From a virus: a DNA stretch of 38,209 bases. Both the position numbers and the translations under genes were made by a program. The stretch's first letter is position 1; the number at the start of each line of letters is the position of its first letter. Below the pieces are notes generated by a model. It did not search any database, had not been told where the DNA came from, and saw nothing but the letters and a program-made list of their open reading frames with translations. Shown one piece after another: positions 6,089-16,038 of the stretch. Where the stretch lies: the IMG/VR virus record IMGVR_UViG_3300042362_000321, positions 1 to 38,209 of that record, one strand, 5' to 3'.

Positions 6089-9000
6089 TTGGTCTTACGT
6101 CGAAGGATGCGTTGGGCCTCGTCAAGGCTGCTGGCGATGCCTATCAGGCTGCCTGCGGGGCCGTAGAGGCGGAAGGAGCCCTTGGTCTTGCCCGGGAGCG
6201 CACGGTAGCCGCCCTGGAAGCTGTAGGCGCCGGGCATGGCGGAGTCGGGGGAGGGCATGAACCGGAAGTCTTGGGGATTGCCGTACACCGGGTTCTTCAC
6301 GAACACCGTGTTGCCGACGCTGAAAGACTCGGAGCCACCAGTGACGGGCTGATCGGTGCGCTTGTCGTAGAAGTAGGAGTGCTTTTTTGGGTCCATTCCA
6401 ACCGGGGTCCACGTTTCAATATCCGATGGGATCGACCTGTCTTTGATTAGCCTTCCTTCAACCGTGGCAATCGGATGCTTTGCAGCCCTGCCTTCCTTGA
6501 TCGCAACCGCACCCAGTTTGGATTCCTCGCTTCCTTCTTTTACGAAGAATCTTACCGGGCCAGAAAGGCGGACATTAGTGTCGTAGCCAATCCTGTCACC
6601 CACGTTTCCCGGGGTAGCAGGTTCGTGAATCGTTTGAACATATGTGCCCCTGTTCAGGAATGCAGGGATGTCGATGCGGACGCCAACAGGAGATCCTTCT
6701 GGAAGCGATTCGTGTTCACGCCAGAACGGCTGTTTTGATGAAGAAAGGGCAGCTTTGGCTTTTTCCTCGGTCGGCGGGTTGGCGAAGTCGATGTTGCGGC
6801 CCACCTCGCGCTGGTTGGCGGCAGGCATATAGCGCTGGGCACCTACTTCGCCCTGGGATTGCTGAGACGCCTCAGCGATGCGCTGCTTCGCTTCTTGTTG
6901 CAGCTTCACCGCAGTGTCGTAATCCACTGACGGCACCTTGGACTTAACCTCGGCATAATTCTTCCCGGTGATCTGTGGGGCACCGGAAACACCGGGCAAG
7001 TCCCGAACCATCAGGACAACGTCGGGCTCGCCAGCCAGGTCGTACCGCCAGCCGGGCGGCGCGAACTCTCGATTGAACGGAACCCTAGCGACCGGGCGGA
7101 ATCCCAAGTTGCCGTAAAGGTTGGGAAGGAACCCATTGACGTCAAAGGCGTCTAGCGTCTGGGAGCGGTTTGCAGCCTCAGCTAAGATCGGCTTGATGTC
7201 GGCGCTCGACTGCGGGTGCTTGAACACCGAAACAAGGTCGCCGTAGTCAGTGACTGCAACGCCGGCTAATCCATCCTCAGACAGGAACAGCTTGGTGCTC
7301 GGGTTGGTGTAGAACTCGGTTCCCTTGTCGTCGACCGCAAACCCGAACGGGTGCTCTACCTTGGTCCGCCGGATTGCCTCGGCGAAGTCTGACCCTCGAA
7401 CTGCAGGGTCAATCCCGAACCGGCTGACCGGTAGACGTCCGCCAATGTTTTCCTCGGCGCCTGAGGCTGGGAGGTAGCGGGCGGATTCTGGTCCCGCAGG
7501 TCCTCCCGGACTCCGGCCCGCATCAGGCCCGATACCTGCCGCACCAGCTCCTCCATCGTCGGCTCCGGGCCTTTGCCGGATCTGGGGGCGCTCTTGACCT
7601 TTGACTGAGAAGACATCGAAGACTCCTTTTGCATATTTTTCTGTGCGTTTTTCCGTTTCGGCGAACTTTTGCGCGAACTCAGGGTCGCCGTAAAGGTTTT
7701 CGGTCAAGAACTTTGCGGTGGCATCCAAGCTAGAATGTCCTACCGGCTCGTTCTTGATGATGTTCCAGGTCAGCCAATGGATGTCGAATGGCTGCGGCTC
7801 ACGCCCCAGCATCTCCCGCAACCACGGGCTTTCCGCGGCGATCTTGCGCATCCCGTTTTCGATCAGGGAGTAGGCTGTCTCGGCCACCGTCTCGTTGTTG
7901 AGCATCCCGCCGATGACCTTGTAGGCTCCAGTCGTGTCCTCGGGCACACCGTTGCGATCATAGGCGAAAACCTCGGTGGAACCGCCTTGAGCCTTACGGG
8001 CCGCAGCAGCCTTCTCAAGGTGCGGGAACCACAGGTTCACCACCTGCCACCTGTCACCAACGAACACGTCATTGCGGGCCAGCGTTGCAAGAACGAACGA
8101 AAGCACCTTGTGCTTGATGCCGGCGCCTCCAAATCCCTTTTCGTTGAACTGCCGGCGCATCTGCGGACCAGTGAGGTCCGGGTTGTTGATGATACCCGTC
8201 AGCTCATCCCATCGACCGTTCCACCGAGACAGCATCTCGTGGAAGGCGTTGGCGTTCTGGATGGCATTGCGTCCCACCGAAACGTCGGGGAACTCCGACA
8301 TCTTGGTGCTGACGATTTCCTTCCACTGATCCTTGGAGAACTTGTAGCGCCCTTCCACCGAGTCCTCGATAAGGCGCAGGACTTTCGGCTCACTGGTCAA
8401 CCTGGCCCATCCGGCCTCTTGGTTGTACGGATCCAGCATCCGGGACAGAAGGCCCCAGAACATATGCAGAGCCACCATCTTGGATGGGATTTGACCCTGA
8501 CGGGCAAGCTCATGGATGGGCTGCAACGCATTGAGGCCACCGACAGCCGACTTGACCAGCTCAGGGTTCCTTTGCAGACCGTCTTCGATGAACTTCTTGA
8601 AGGCGCCATTGTCCTGCACCCATTGCGCCAGCCGCAATGGAGCCGGAGGCACTGAGGCACGCGAACCATTCAATGCCCGGCTGTAGGCCTTGATCCATCC
8701 ATCGGAATCAAGTCCCAGGGCTGGGCTGTCTTTGACCAAATCCAACGCAGCGTCCACCGCATTGAACATGGATGCGAACTTCTGCGGAGTTCCCGGGTTC
8801 AGGACGATCTTAGGCGATTTTGGATCAGCAGGCTTACCAGTAAGTTCAGTGACCGCAAACTGTCCTTTGATCTCCGGCTGAGAGATTGAAATGGTCGATC
8901 TCAGCACGGTCGGATCGTCAGTCAGCTCCTTCATAATTGCGGCCTTCGCCTTCTCTTTGGCCTCGCTGATCGAGAACGCCGAGATGGTTTCAGTCGCAGT

Positions 9001-12000
9001 CTTTTCACGCGATGGCTTGCCTGGCGTCTTGGTCTTGTAAGTGTAGTCGAACTGGTACAGCGAATTGACCGCACGCTGCCCTTTGACCGAACGGATGGCC
9101 TGGGTGGTTGGCTGGCTCGGGTCGGCTTCTGAAGCCGCCATGAACCGCGCTTCTACATCCCCCGCTTGTCGAACCGCCCCGAGTTCTTGCCGGCTTTCTT
9201 CTCGGCCTTGCGTGCGACCGACATTGCGATTGCCACCGCCTGCTTCTGCGGTTTGCCGGACTTCATCTCGCGCCGGATATTGCTGCTGACGGACTTCTGG
9301 CTGAAGCCTTGCTTGAGTGGCATCTGCTTTCCTTTCTGCTTGGGTTTGGGTGTCGTAGATCCCGATCAGCTTACCGTCGGGACCGTAGAGTCGGTGCTTG
9401 GCGCCGCTGATGATGCGGTAGCCTTCCTCGGAGTTGATGACCGATTTGTCGCCGATGGTCTCCGCGGGCATCCAGCGCATCTTGGACTTCTGGATGGCGT
9501 CCTCCGAGATACGGGCGCGGAAGTCCATCGGGGCTGTCGATCCGATGCGGTCCAGGCGGAAGTCGCGCACGAACTTGCGCCCGCCCTTCTCCTGCTCGTT
9601 TACGAAGTCACCGAGGAATTTTGCTTTCTCCAGACCAAAGATCTCGGCAGACCGGCGGGCGCCTTCACCGGCATCGAGGTTGGTGAAGTACGCGGCCAGG
9701 TCCGACATGAACCCGTCGACATTGTCCCACAGGCCGGCAGCCACACCGCCGTCGGGCGCCGTCAGCTTGTCCAAGGCGCCGCGGATCTTGCTGATGTCGA
9801 TGGCCTTGATGACCGGGTTGTCGGCCTTGGATAGGTAGAAGCTGTAGGGCAGCACCTCGCGCTGGGAGAGGCGGATGCCGCTGTTGTACTTGCTGGTGAA
9901 CTTGCCGGTCAGCCGGTTCTTCACCCGGCGGGTGGCTGCGCCGTAGTTCAGGAAGATGCTGTTGCCGGCGTCCATGGCCGCGTTGACGGCCCGGATCTTA
10001 TCCTTCATCCGGCTGCTGACTGCCTGGGACTGCTCGATGGCGGACAACTGCTGCGGGCTGAACCGGCCCAGGATCTCGCCATCGACCACGCGGGCTCCCG
10101 GAACTCCTTCAAGGATTGTCCTGATGGCGGCGGTGTCTTTCTCCTCGCGGACGCGAATCTCCTCGTCTGAAAGGTTCCTGACGCTGCCGTCGGGCATCTT
10201 CTCAGCCACACCGAGGTCAACCAACTGCTTGGCGGCAATCGGGTTGGAGACATCCTGCGGTTTCAGGACCTTGCCCGGGCCTTCGTTCTCTATGGTGATG
10301 CGCTCATCCAGCTTGCGCCGGGCACGTACCAGATCGCGCAGCATGGCGTTCACCTGGGGCGATGCCTGCTTCAGATCAGGGAACAGGACCGAATCAGTCG
10401 GCTTCACGCCAAAGGTTCGCTCAATGGTCGCCGCGGCATCGGCCAAGGCCCGGCTGGCGTTCTGGGTCAGAGCCAGGTCGAGAAGTTGCCTGGTAAGCCC
10501 CGTGAAGCCCTTCAGCAGTGCGTCAGGCTTCTGACCTGCCAAAAGCCCGGCGAAGTGCTCTGCAGCCAGCTCCGAGGCAACGTAGCCTGCCTTCTTGTCG
10601 ATGGTGTCGTACTGGGCGAGCTGGTCGGCACGCTGCTGATTGCCTGCAGCCAGCTTGTCGCGGTACTGGTTGAAGCGGGCCTCGATCTCGGCGTCATTGA
10701 AAGCGCCCTCGGCCAGCTTGCGGATGGTGTCGCCTTCCTGAATCCAACGGCCAACCAGCGCATCCTTGATCTCGGTGGCACCGCCCTCGAGCTGAGTGGT
10801 TTTCTCTAGAGCATGGAACAGCTCGTGGCCGAGCGTGTAGAGCGGGCCGTCGCCAGTGCCCTTACCGATGATGTCGGCGTTGATGAATATGGTGGGCCGT
10901 TCAGCTTGTTCAAACTGCACGCCACGGATGTTGTCGCCGAACTTTTCGGCCATCTGAGCGTTGGAACGGTAGAGGATATCGACATCCCCGAACTTGCCGC
11001 GCACCAATCCCTGCAGATCCATCAGCGCCGAGGCAGCATCCACACCGTGCTGATCGCGCACCCGCTCAAACAGCGCCTTTGTTGTCGGGTCTTGCTGGGC
11101 GTCAATGAACCGCCCGAGGTCTCCGGCACGTGCCTCCTTGGCGGCCTTGCCTGTGAGCCGCTCGAAACCGCGGGCACCGAGAGCACCGGCTGCGCCCTGA
11201 ACAAGGCCAGATCCAAGGCCTGCAGCAGCCCCTTCCTCGCCACCGGACAAAAAGCCCAAGCCTGTACCAACCGTTGCGCCTTCAATTCCTCCGGCAAGCC
11301 CCCTCAGTGAGGCATCCAACGCAGCGTCCCCACCGTACTGCCCGACCACACCGAGCATCCGCTGGCGCAGGTTGGCACCCGGGGCCGCACCGATGGCCTC
11401 CAGAGGCCCGATGCGCGAAGGCTGGGTCATCAGGTTCTCGCCAGCCCGGGTCAGCGCTTCGCCAGCCTCGCGTGCGGTACGGATGCCGGCAGGAATGGCA
11501 GCGAAGGCTGCGGCCTCCGGTGCAATACCGAGGGCTCCTGCGATACCGGCGGTGGCCGCGGTGCTGCGGAGGCCTTCAGGGGTCATCCCCAAGGCTTCCG
11601 CTGTCATGCGCTCGGCAGCACCGGCAACGCGCTCCAGAGGCCTTGCAGCCCCGGCAATGGCACGCCCAGTGAGTTGAGTGCCTTTACCGACAGCGCGGGT
11701 GGCGAGTTTGCCTGCGCCAAATATTTCACCAACGCCTGGGAGAGCCAGCGTCGGGTCGAGGATCATGGACACGCCCTGGACAAACTCCGGGTTGGTCAGC
11801 TCTGGCGGAACGAACAGGCCCTCCTCGCCACGCTCCAGTCGGGCTGTGGTGTTGGCAAAGTCGCGGGCCTCGAGGAACTGCTGGTAGCGGGACTCCGGTG
11901 TGCCGGTGCCTGCCACGAGGTCCTTGAACTTAAAAAGAGGCGAGGCCGGGTCTTGAGACTGCGCCACGAGGCCGTAGAGCTGCCGGGTGCCTTGGGCCGC

Positions 12001-12312
12001 GCCCTCGATGTAGTTGAGCGGGTTGACGGCTGCACCCTGCGCACCCTGCGATATGGCGCTACCGATCATACCGGCAGCAGCATCGACAGACTGCGCGATG
12101 GTGTTGATCCAGTCGGTCTGCTTGTTCTTCGCGTACTCCTCGTACTTCAGGTAGTCGTCGACCGATGGTTTGTAGGCCGGGTCCTGCATGGCACCGGCAA
12201 TGTCCTCGCCGGTGGCTGGGAACTGCTCGGACAGAATCCGCTGGGCCTCATCCTGGCCAACAGAATCAGGAAACTCAACAACCTGAGAGCCGACCTGGAT
12301 CTGGTATGGCAT
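6085..12312 (-). CDS. Giant polyvalent / internal virion protein with HExxH metalloprotease motif and GNAT-like domain (2,075 aa)
   Basis: Parts in order: a head with [17 protein letters not shown]; helical segments; a Gly/Ala-rich, glycine-zipper-like region (about 240-420); a zinc-metalloprotease-like domain with H496-E-L-F-H500 and candidate third ligands Glu581 or Glu585; charged helical regions; a large helical domain (about 1170-1570) with [18 protein letters not shown]; a Gly/Pro linker; a GNAT-like domain (about 1620-1780) with LYGNLGF at 1732; a module with HSYFYD at 1978; and a terminal module with [11 protein letters not shown]. Such assemblies are known as large polyvalent proteins, packed in the capsid and injected with the DNA. 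R-aromatic-M/L-P/A-like motifs at 946, 1056, 1612, 1827 and 2017 separate parts. Position beside other internal proteins fits. Activities are unproven. Confidence 0.8.
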   Translation of the reverse strand: MPYQIQVGSQVVEFPDSVGQDEAQRILSEQFPATGEDIAGAMQDPAYKPSVDDYLKYEEYAKNKQTDWINTIAQSVDAAAGMIGSAISQGAQGAAVNPLNYIEGAAQGTRQLYGLVAQSQDPASPLFKFKDLVAGTGTPESRYQQFLEARDFANTTARLERGEEGLFVPPELTNPEFVQGVSMILDPTLALPGVGEIFGAGKLATRAVGKGTQLTGRAIAGAARPLERVAGAAERMTAEALGMTPEGLRSTAATAGIAGALGIAPEAAAFAAIPAGIRTAREAGEALTRAGENLMTQPSRIGPLEAIGAAPGANLRQRMLGVVGQYGGDAALDASLRGLAGGIEGATVGTGLGFLSGGEEGAAAGLGSGLVQGAAGALGARGFERLTGKAAKEARAGDLGRFIDAQQDPTTKALFERVRDQHGVDAASALMDLQGLVRGKFGDVDILYRSNAQMAEKFGDNIRGVQFEQAERPTIFINADIIGKGTGDGPLYTLGHELFHALEKTTQLEGGATEIKDALVGRWIQEGDTIRKLAEGAFNDAEIEARFNQYRDKLAAGNQQRADQLAQYDTIDKKAGYVASELAAEHFAGLLAGQKPDALLKGFTGLTRQLLDLALTQNASRALADAAATIERTFGVKPTDSVLFPDLKQASPQVNAMLRDLVRARRKLDERITIENEGPGKVLKPQDVSNPIAAKQLVDLGVAEKMPDGSVRNLSDEEIRVREEKDTAAIRTILEGVPGARVVDGEILGRFSPQQLSAIEQSQAVSSRMKDKIRAVNAAMDAGNSIFLNYGAATRRVKNRLTGKFTSKYNSGIRLSQREVLPYSFYLSKADNPVIKAIDISKIRGALDKLTAPDGGVAAGLWDNVDGFMSDLAAYFTNLDAGEGARRSAEIFGLEKAKFLGDFVNEQEKGGRKFVRDFRLDRIGSTAPMDFRARISEDAIQKSKMRWMPAETIGDKSVINSEEGYRIISGAKHRLYGPDGKLIGIYDTQTQAERKADATQARLQPEVRQQQYPARDEVRQTAEAGGGNRNVGRTQGREESRQELGAVRQAGDVEARFMAASEADPSQPTTQAIRSVKGQRAVNSLYQFDYTYKTKTPGKPSREKTATETISAFSISEAKEKAKAAIMKELTDDPTVLRSTISISQPEIKGQFAVTELTGKPADPKSPKIVLNPGTPQKFASMFNAVDAALDLVKDSPALGLDSDGWIKAYSRALNGSRASVPPAPLRLAQWVQDNGAFKKFIEDGLQRNPELVKSAVGGLNALQPIHELARQGQIPSKMVALHMFWGLLSRMLDPYNQEAGWARLTSEPKVLRLIEDSVEGRYKFSKDQWKEIVSTKMSEFPDVSVGRNAIQNANAFHEMLSRWNGRWDELTGIINNPDLTGPQMRRQFNEKGFGGAGIKHKVLSFVLATLARNDVFVGDRWQVVNLWFPHLEKAAAARKAQGGSTEVFAYDRNGVPEDTTGAYKVIGGMLNNETVAETAYSLIENGMRKIAAESPWLREMLGREPQPFDIHWLTWNIIKNEPVGHSSLDATAKFLTENLYGDPEFAQKFAETEKRTEKYAKGVFDVFSVKGQERPQIRQRPGADDGGAGAAGIGPDAGRSPGGPAGPESARYLPASGAEENIGGRLPVSRFGIDPAVRGSDFAEAIRRTKVEHPFGFAVDDKGTEFYTNPSTKLFLSEDGLAGVAVTDYGDLVSVFKHPQSSADIKPILAEAANRSQTLDAFDVNGFLPNLYGNLGFRPVARVPFNREFAPPGWRYDLAGEPDVVLMVRDLPGVSGAPQITGKNYAEVKSKVPSVDYDTAVKLQQEAKQRIAEASQQSQGEVGAQRYMPAANQREVGRNIDFANPPTEEKAKAALSSSKQPFWREHESLPEGSPVGVRIDIPAFLNRGTYVQTIHEPATPGNVGDRIGYDTNVRLSGPVRFFVKEGSEESKLGAVAIKEGRAAKHPIATVEGRLIKDRSIPSDIETWTPVGMDPKKHSYFYDKRTDQPVTGGSESFSVGNTVFVKNPVYGNPQDFRFMPSPDSAMPGAYSFQGGYRALPGKTKGSFRLYGPAGSLIGIASSLDEAQRILRRKTK

Positions 12313-12314
12313 AA

Positions 12315-13844
12315 TTACTCGATGCGCTTAGTGACGGGGTTGTACTTACGGACACTGCCTTGGGTCTGACCTTCTTGACCGACGCCCATCTGGCGCAGGT
12401 AGTCATCAGCGAACCGACCGATGCCGGCCTTCATGGACTTGAAGACAGTCGAGCGCAGGTTGGCCTTTTGCTTGAGCACCTTGTCGCTGTCGCCAGGTTG
12501 CGGGAAGTACTGGCGGTCTGCGGCGGAATACTCGTCCTTGCCAATGGCAGCGCCGGACTCCTTGCGCAAAGCAGCGGCAATCCAGTTCTCCTTGGCCGCC
12601 TCATAGATCTTGCGGTCGTCGGAACGCAGACGCTCCGGTGTAAACCCAAACTCGGTAAGGCCTCCCGGACGATAGCCACGGCCAACCACGTCGTTGATCG
12701 TGCTTTCGTTGAGCATCATGCGCGAAGCAAAGCCTAGCGAGTTGGATTGCCCCTCGGTCAGGTCCTTGCCCTCGACCATCTTTGGCGCCGGTAGGATGTC
12801 GACCTTGCCGTCCGCACGCACCACGGTGATGCCGCCGGGCAGCGTCTGGGACTCGACCTGGATTGGCCGAGGCGTTCCGGTGGCCTCCAGCACGCTTCTG
12901 ATGGCGTCAGGATTGATCGGAGCACCCAAGCGCTGGAACACGTCGACCGCTTGCTTGAAGCGTTCCTGATAGCCGACGGGCTGCGTCTCGGTGGCCGTGC
13001 GCTGGATGGGCTGAGACTCGAAAGCCGGGACTTCGCGCTGCGGGATGGGTGCAATACCGGAAGGCTGGGCTGCCTGAACCTGCGCAGAAGGAGTGAACTG
13101 CGAGCGATTAGTGCCAGCCGGTATGGGCATGATGTTGCGCCCTAGGCCCATGGTATACTGATCAGCACCTCCAAAACGCATTCCGCCAAAGGTCGGGGCC
13201 TGCGGCATCTGCGGTGCCGGAGGCTGCTGGATTGTGCCGCCTGGTATCTGCTGCACCTGGTAGAACGGCGTGTAGGGCTGCTGCTCCGCGGGAAGCATCA
13301 GGCTGCTGCTGATGATTGCCGGAGGAGCAGGCACCGTGACTTCCTGCGTGGTCGGAAGCTGTGCAACCTGGGATATGGCCTGTTCAAGCCCAAGGCGTCG
13401 GGCCTCGGCGCCTTGAGCTGTCTGCAGGTTGAAGCGGGCGGCCTCGGCCTGAATATCCTGTAGTTCCCTTGCCCGCTGCTTATCAGCCCGATCAAGGAAG
13501 AACTCAGCATTGAGCAGCGTGGCCTTCTTCTGCGGGATGGACATTGACGAGAACTTCTCGATGTCGCCAAGCAGCTTCGACTCGGGGCTGTTCTTGTCCA
13601 TGATGTTGCCGCTCTGGGCAACAGTGTTCAGATACGGGGCCAGCGACTCGAGCCGGGTCTGCAGGAACTCGTTCTCCGCCTTGTTCTGCCCGTATCGAGC
13701 CAGCGACTCGCCGATGGCATTGCCGATCTGCTGCATACCAGCACCGATGTTGCGCCCGGCTTGCGAGTAGGCCTCAATGTAGCCGGAAGGCACGGCCTGT
13801 GGGCCTCCACCTTGGTAGCCTGCTGAATAGCCGTATGTTGCCAT
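12315..13844 (-). CDS. Internal virion / DNA-ejection-type protein (509 aa)
   Basis: ATG 13844 has a good ribosome site (GGAGG, 13852-13856). The N-terminus is Gly/Tyr-rich and leads into helices (ARYGQNKAENEFLQTRLESL). The middle (about 170-300) is Pro/Gln-rich and probably disordered. The C-terminal domain carries ERLRSDDRKIYEAAKENWIA, ALRKESGAAIGKDEY, and RQYFPQPGDS followed by a long helix. That LRKESGA...E-RQYFPQPGD motif recurs in podoviral proteins thought to be carried in the virion and ejected with DNA. Together with the 283-aa and 2,075-aa products it probably forms the trio equivalent to T7 gp14-gp15-gp16 (inference from order and composition). Confidence 0.7.
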   Translation of the reverse strand: MATYGYSAGYQGGGPQAVPSGYIEAYSQAGRNIGAGMQQIGNAIGESLARYGQNKAENEFLQTRLESLAPYLNTVAQSGNIMDKNSPESKLLGDIEKFSSMSIPQKKATLLNAEFFLDRADKQRARELQDIQAEAARFNLQTAQGAEARRLGLEQAISQVAQLPTTQEVTVPAPPAIISSSLMLPAEQQPYTPFYQVQQIPGGTIQQPPAPQMPQAPTFGGMRFGGADQYTMGLGRNIMPIPAGTNRSQFTPSAQVQAAQPSGIAPIPQREVPAFESQPIQRTATETQPVGYQERFKQAVDVFQRLGAPINPDAIRSVLEATGTPRPIQVESQTLPGGITVVRADGKVDILPAPKMVEGKDLTEGQSNSLGFASRMMLNESTINDVVGRGYRPGGLTEFGFTPERLRSDDRKIYEAAKENWIAAALRKESGAAIGKDEYSAADRQYFPQPGDSDKVLKQKANLRSTVFKSMKAGIGRFADDYLRQMGVGQEGQTQGSVRKYNPVTKRIE

Positions 13845-13847
13845 AGA

Positions 13848-14699
13848 TTAGCCTCCAAAGAGTTTCCCGAAACCGCCAGCAGAGCCGGCACCACTAAACA
13901 ATCCGCCGCCGATGCTTCCCAAAGCACCGAGTCCGCCGCCGATGAGTCCTGACGTGGCAGACGCACCAGCAGCCCGGGCAGCACCAACCGCCTGCTGGTT
14001 GCCTGCATAGATGTTGGATGCGTAGGCGCTCTCTGGGTTGAAGAGCTGGCCAGGGTTAAATCCCGAGGCTTGGCCTACGAAGCCCTGCGAACCTGCAAAG
14101 GCCTGCGACGGGCGCCCCAGCACCTGCTGGAATACGTCGCCGTAGACTCCCTGGCCTGCCTGCAGCGCCCCCATGGCCTGCTGCTGGCGCTGCTGTTGGA
14201 GCCCGGCACCGATCATCTGGGAGCGGAGAGCTTCTTGTAGCGCGGCATTGGGTCCCTGAGCCATACCGCGGGCGGATGCGGCCACCCGGGCCTGCTGCTG
14301 CGCCATGCGCTGTTGCTCCGGGGTCAGCCGGGAGCCGGCAAGGAGATTGGACGTGGCGTTCTGGGCCAGAATGTCGGCAATGCGGGTCTGATCAGGAGCA
14401 AAGCCTTGGATGGCTGCACGGGCTTGAGGCCCGAGCTTGGCAATGTCGGCAATGTCACCAGCCCGAGAAGAGGCACGGCTCGCAGCCTCGGTGCGTCCCA
14501 TGGCCGGAGCAATCTGCTCTTCGTACAACTTCAGCAGCTCCGGGGTCGCCTGCTTCAGCATATCAATAGTCAGCGCCTGATACTTGGGCGCAAACTGTGC
14601 CTCGGCGGCGTACTTCTCCGGCGCCAGATCAATTTGGCTGCGGAGCGTGTCCCGGGTTTCCTGAGCGTAGTTGCGTGCTGGAGGTGCTTCGACTGTCAT
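13848..14699 (-). CDS. Internal virion-type protein with Gly-rich C-terminus (283 aa)
   Basis: ATG 14699 overlaps the upstream stop as ATGA. The N-terminal half is helical (RSQIDLAPEKYAAEAQFAPK and LLKLYEEQIAPAMGRTEAAS). It contains LTPEQQRMAQQQARVAASAR, and the C-terminal 50 residues are almost entirely Gly, Ala and Ser (SGLIGGGLGALGSIGGGLF). The combination of a Q-I-D-L-A-P head, QQ-rich helices and a glycine-zipper tail is common in podoviral internal proteins thought to insert into the host envelope during ejection. The exact equivalent of T7 gp14 is not established. It precedes the 509-aa and giant ejection proteins in the same transcript. Confidence 0.65.
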   Translation of the reverse strand: MTVEAPPARNYAQETRDTLRSQIDLAPEKYAAEAQFAPKYQALTIDMLKQATPELLKLYEEQIAPAMGRTEAASRASSRAGDIADIAKLGPQARAAIQGFAPDQTRIADILAQNATSNLLAGSRLTPEQQRMAQQQARVAASARGMAQGPNAALQEALRSQMIGAGLQQQRQQQAMGALQAGQGVYGDVFQQVLGRPSQAFAGSQGFVGQASGFNPGQLFNPESAYASNIYAGNQQAVGAARAAGASATSGLIGGGLGALGSIGGGLFSGAGSAGGFGKLFGG

Positions 14700-15100
14700 A
14701 TCATTTTCGAGGCCATCCTATAGATCGGCATCGAGCCTTTCTTGAAGATGGTCAGTTTGCCGTTGCGATAGCCGATAGCCGGGAGGATTGCAGCCTCCGG
14801 TCGGTCATGGAAGAACTTAGCCGCCACCGCCATGGCGAATACCGCGCAATCCGCGGCGAATTGATGCCAGTACCAGTGGTCGCCATTGGGGTCGGAATGC
14901 TGCCACTCCCAGGCCTTAGGCTCTGGACCCGTCTGACGCCAGCCTACCAGCACACCGACCACATGGTCGTCCTGGGTGGCGATCTTGAGCGTGCCCTGCT
15001 CCGCGTGGAACATGACGTAGTCCTCGACGGCCTCACGGGTCCAGCCTTTGAAGCTGTCCGGGAGCTTGTGCAGCAGGTAGTCTGTGATGGCGGGGATCAT
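14696..15100 (-). CDS. GNAT-like small protein (134 aa)
   Basis: ATG 15100 overlaps the upstream stop as ATGA, and the stop overlaps the next start the same way. The pattern GTLKIATQDDHVVGVLVGWR is a beta-hairpin like strands 2-4 of GNAT acetyltransferases. A His/Trp-rich loop (DPNGDHWYWHQFAA) and a helix (CAVFAMAVAAKFFHDRPEAA) follow. It ends FKKGSMPIYRMASK, resembling the last GNAT strand. A full acetyl-CoA loop (Q/R-x-x-G-x-G/A) is not evident, so it may be catalytically inactive. Similar small GNAT-like proteins stand before internal virion genes in other podoviruses, where they may help virion assembly (recall, not proof). Confidence 0.55.
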   Translation of the reverse strand: MIPAITDYLLHKLPDSFKGWTREAVEDYVMFHAEQGTLKIATQDDHVVGVLVGWRQTGPEPKAWEWQHSDPNGDHWYWHQFAADCAVFAMAVAAKFFHDRPEAAILPAIGYRNGKLTIFKKGSMPIYRMASKMI

Positions 15101-16032
15101 GCCCAGGTCGAGGCGTACATCAGATAGGCACGCACCTGCCAGTTGGCACGGGTGAGAACAACACGCGAGCCAGTGCTGTTGAGGTATGTGATCTGAGAGA
15201 AAGCATTACTTGCTCCATTAACAGCAGGATTCCAAGCACGGTTCCCTGGATCTTGCTTTGCGAAAAACACGTTCAAGAAAATGTTTGTCGTGCTGGCAGA
15301 CTCCATCCCAGTGCAGACATTGATCGGATAAACAGACTCCAAATAGCCGTTGTTCCAAGCCTGATCCATCACAACGCTGGTAACGTCCAGCTCATTGCCT
15401 ACAACAAAGTCGCCGTCGTTGGTCTTGCAACGCAGCACCACACGAATGAACTGAGGCAGCGTCGATGAAACGACAGCCGGAAGCTCAGTCAGGCTGGTCT
15501 TCCATTGCACTGTTTGGCTCGCATCTCCAGCACCAGGGATATCCTTCAGCGCCGTCGTATACCGCAGGATGCCGTTGGTCAGCGCACCGCTGGCCAGTGA
15601 CAGCCCGGACCCGACCGTGATCTCTTGGGCGACGCCGTTGGTGCCAGAAGATCGACCGATCAGACGAGCATCGGTGACGTGCTGGATCTTGGCGTAGGTG
15701 ACTCCGGTGGTGGTTGACGAGGAGTCGGCCAGCTTGGCGGTGGTCACAGCCCCGGTGCCGATGTTCACCGTGCTTGAGGTGAACGCCAGGTCGGTCGAGG
15801 AGAGTTCCGCAGGGTAAGCCGACACGGCGCTGCCGTTGCCGATAAGCCGGCTGCCAGAGATCGGTGCGAACTTGGCAAGAGTCAGCGAACCATCGGCCAC
15901 TGAGAGCGTGCCGCCGTCGACCGAGCCGGTGATGTCGATGCTGGGCGTGCCCAGGAGGTTGAGCGTCGAGGCCGACAGCGTGGTGGTTGAGCTGACCGTG
16001 GTGCCCGGGGTGACAGTTACAAAGAGTGGCAT
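15097..16032 (-). CDS. Tail-fibre-like / receptor-binding structural protein (311 aa)
   Basis: The N-terminal half (about 1-150) is a Ser/Thr/Gly-rich shaft with units such as GAVTTAKLADSSS, TYAKIQHVTDARLIGRSS and QEITVGSGLSLASGALT. The same phrases occur in the main tail fibre (TYAKMQAASAVAKLIGS and EITLGTNLS), so the two share repeat ancestry. The C-terminal half has a different, less repetitive character with aromatic residues and two cysteines (VVLRCKTNDG, PINVCTGMES) and ends QVRAYLMYASTWA, consistent with a compact beta-rich tip. It follows the nozzle gene by six bases, suggesting a second adsorption appendage. Sugar or protein specificity cannot be judged. Confidence 0.65.
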   Translation of the reverse strand: MPLFVTVTPGTTVSSTTTLSASTLNLLGTPSIDITGSVDGGTLSVADGSLTLAKFAPISGSRLIGNGSAVSAYPAELSSTDLAFTSSTVNIGTGAVTTAKLADSSSTTTGVTYAKIQHVTDARLIGRSSGTNGVAQEITVGSGLSLASGALTNGILRYTTALKDIPGAGDASQTVQWKTSLTELPAVVSSTLPQFIRVVLRCKTNDGDFVVGNELDVTSVVMDQAWNNGYLESVYPINVCTGMESASTTNIFLNVFFAKQDPGNRAWNPAVNGASNAFSQITYLNSTGSRVVLTRANWQVRAYLMYASTWA

Positions 16033-16038
16033 GGTGGT

